Assembly (NCBI RefSeq): GCF_018860635.1
Contig: NZ_JAHKPT010000004.1
Location: 1-64,000, forward strand
DNA length: 64,000 nucleotides
Origin: Aliiglaciecola lipolytica
GTDB lineage: Bacteria; Pseudomonadota; Gammaproteobacteria; Enterobacterales; Alteromonadaceae
Direction of reading: 5' to 3'
The notes below the pieces were generated by a model. That model was given only the letters and a program-made list of their open reading frames with translations. It was not told the origin of the DNA and ran no database searches. The position numbers were made by a program, and so were the translations under genes. Every line of letters begins with the position of its first letter. Position 1 is the stretch's first letter. This document shows, one piece after another, positions 63,334 through 64,000 of the stretch.

Positions 63334-64000
63334 TTAGACTAAGAATGTGTGGGGATCTGATTGTTGTTTATCCATTAGCGCAATATTGTTAAGGGTAGTT
63401 TGCGCAATTTGTTGTAATGCCTCGTCGGTGAAAAAACCTTGATGGCCAGTAATTAGAACATTGGGAAACCCTACTAATCTATCAAATACGTCGTCTTGCA
63501 TTATTTCCCAAGATTTATCTTCAAAAAAGAGGTCTGATTCCATTTCGTATACATCTAAGCCTAATTGACCAATTTTTCGCGACTTTAGAGCCCTGATCAC
63601 AGCTTTACTATCTACCAAACCGCCACGAGAAGTATTAATTAGCATAACACCATCTTTCATTTTGCTAATTGAATCATCGTTTATCATGTGTTGGCTTTCA
63701 TTTGTTAGCGGGCAATGCAGACTTATGATATCTGAGTCGCACAGCAGGGTGTCGAGGGAAACAAAAGTGATGTCCTTTTGGTCGCTTGTTTGCGTCATGG
63801 GGTCATAACAGATTACTTTGCAGCCCAGTCCCAAAAGTATGTTCGCAGTACATTTTCCTATTTTTCCGTAACCCACAATACCTGCAGTTTTGCCATGAAA
63901 GTTGAAGCCAATTAATCCGTTAAGACTAAAGTTGTTCTCGCGAACGCGGTTGTAGGCTTTATGCAATTTTCTATTTAACGTCATCATTAACGCAACAGTA
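63334..64000 (-). CDS. ldhA: D-lactate dehydrogenase (LdhA), 5' end outside window
   Basis: An NAD-dependent 2-hydroxyacid dehydrogenase that interconverts pyruvate and D-lactate in fermentation. The C-terminal two thirds (about 222 residues) are present; the frame continues upstream of the first ATG at 63987 through the window edge, so the start lies beyond. Visible are the NAD motif GIVGYGKIGKCTA, NTSRGGLVD with the catalytic Arg, DVYEMESDLFF with the Glu and GHQGFFTDEA with the His. The sequence TLNRKLHKAYNRVRENNFSL is strongly like E. coli LdhA. It is convergent with cmoM; the gene tail ends in HTFLV. Confidence 0.9.
   Translation of the reverse strand, partial: TVALMMTLNRKLHKAYNRVRENNFSLNGLIGFNFHGKTAGIVGYGKIGKCTANILLGLGCKVICYDPMTQTSDQKDITFVSLDTLLCDSDIISLHCPLTNESQHMINDDSISKMKDGVMLINTSRGGLVDSKAVIRALKSRKIGQLGLDVYEMESDLFFEDKSWEIMQDDVFDRLVGFPNVLITGHQGFFTDEALQQIAQTTLNNIALMDKQQSDPHTFLV

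Overview
The window reads as a chromosomal segment of a marine gammaproteobacterium of the Alteromonadales. The best guess is the Alteromonas/Glaciecola/Paraglaciecola group. The reasons are E. coli-like gene blocks (pabB-nudL-sdaA, sdhCDAB-sucABCD opposite gltA, elyC next to cmoM), a TonB-dependent receptor with a large lipoprotein pullulanase and a LacI regulator, a PEP-CTERM protein with a sigma-54-type promoter, a VolA-type lipase and an M2 peptidase lipoprotein. This assignment is an inference from gene content; no rRNA gene is present.

Layout. 1-3.3 kb: tRNA-Tyr, a small conserved protein, trhO, an EF-hand protein, a PaiB-like flavoprotein and ybaK. 3.3-6 kb is the most accessory part: a Y1 (HUH) RAYT-type transposase flanked by oppositely oriented repeats, then a PEP-CTERM protein behind a near-consensus -24/-12 element. 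6.3-10.8 kb: a VOC protein, a DEAD-box helicase, and scoAB divergent from a LysR gene with nested palindromes between them. 10.8-26.9 kb: a soluble histidine kinase with a membrane coiled-coil partner, cysB, sdaA/nudL/pabB, class I fumarase, rmuC, a decayed gene remnant, rimO, a TPR-degenerate GGDEF protein, small membrane proteins and tcdA. 27.2-30.1 kb: manC-manB for GDP-mannose. 30.8-42.4 kb: citrate synthase, succinate dehydrogenase, 2-oxoglutarate dehydrogenase E1/E2 and succinyl-CoA synthetase. 42.9-51.5 kb: starch/pullulan locus. 51.7-64 kb: glnS, yciK, lipase, sohB, M2 peptidase, a Nif3-like protein, elyC, cmoM and the 3' part of ldhA, which runs off the window.

How the genes fit together. 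The TCA block covers oxaloacetate to citrate (GltA) and 2-oxoglutarate to fumarate (SucAB, SucCD, SdhCDAB), with a class I fumarase elsewhere in the window. Dihydrolipoamide dehydrogenase (E3) is not here. A WGTTAATTAW box between gltA and sdhC suggests ArcA-type redox control. scoAB feeds acetoacetate into acetyl-CoA at the expense of succinyl-CoA. The receptor, pullulanase and LacI protein form a compact glucan uptake, hydrolysis and regulation unit.

Most of the window is ordinary core genome. The parts most worth a second look are the transposase with its nested repeat array, the sigma-54-type promoter of the PEP-CTERM gene, the nested palindromes upstream of scoA/LysR, the perfect GGAA-loop hairpin between sucB and sucC, the double-lipoyl SucB, the triplicated C-terminal module of the pullulanase, and the sensor-less histidine kinase with its coiled-coil partner.
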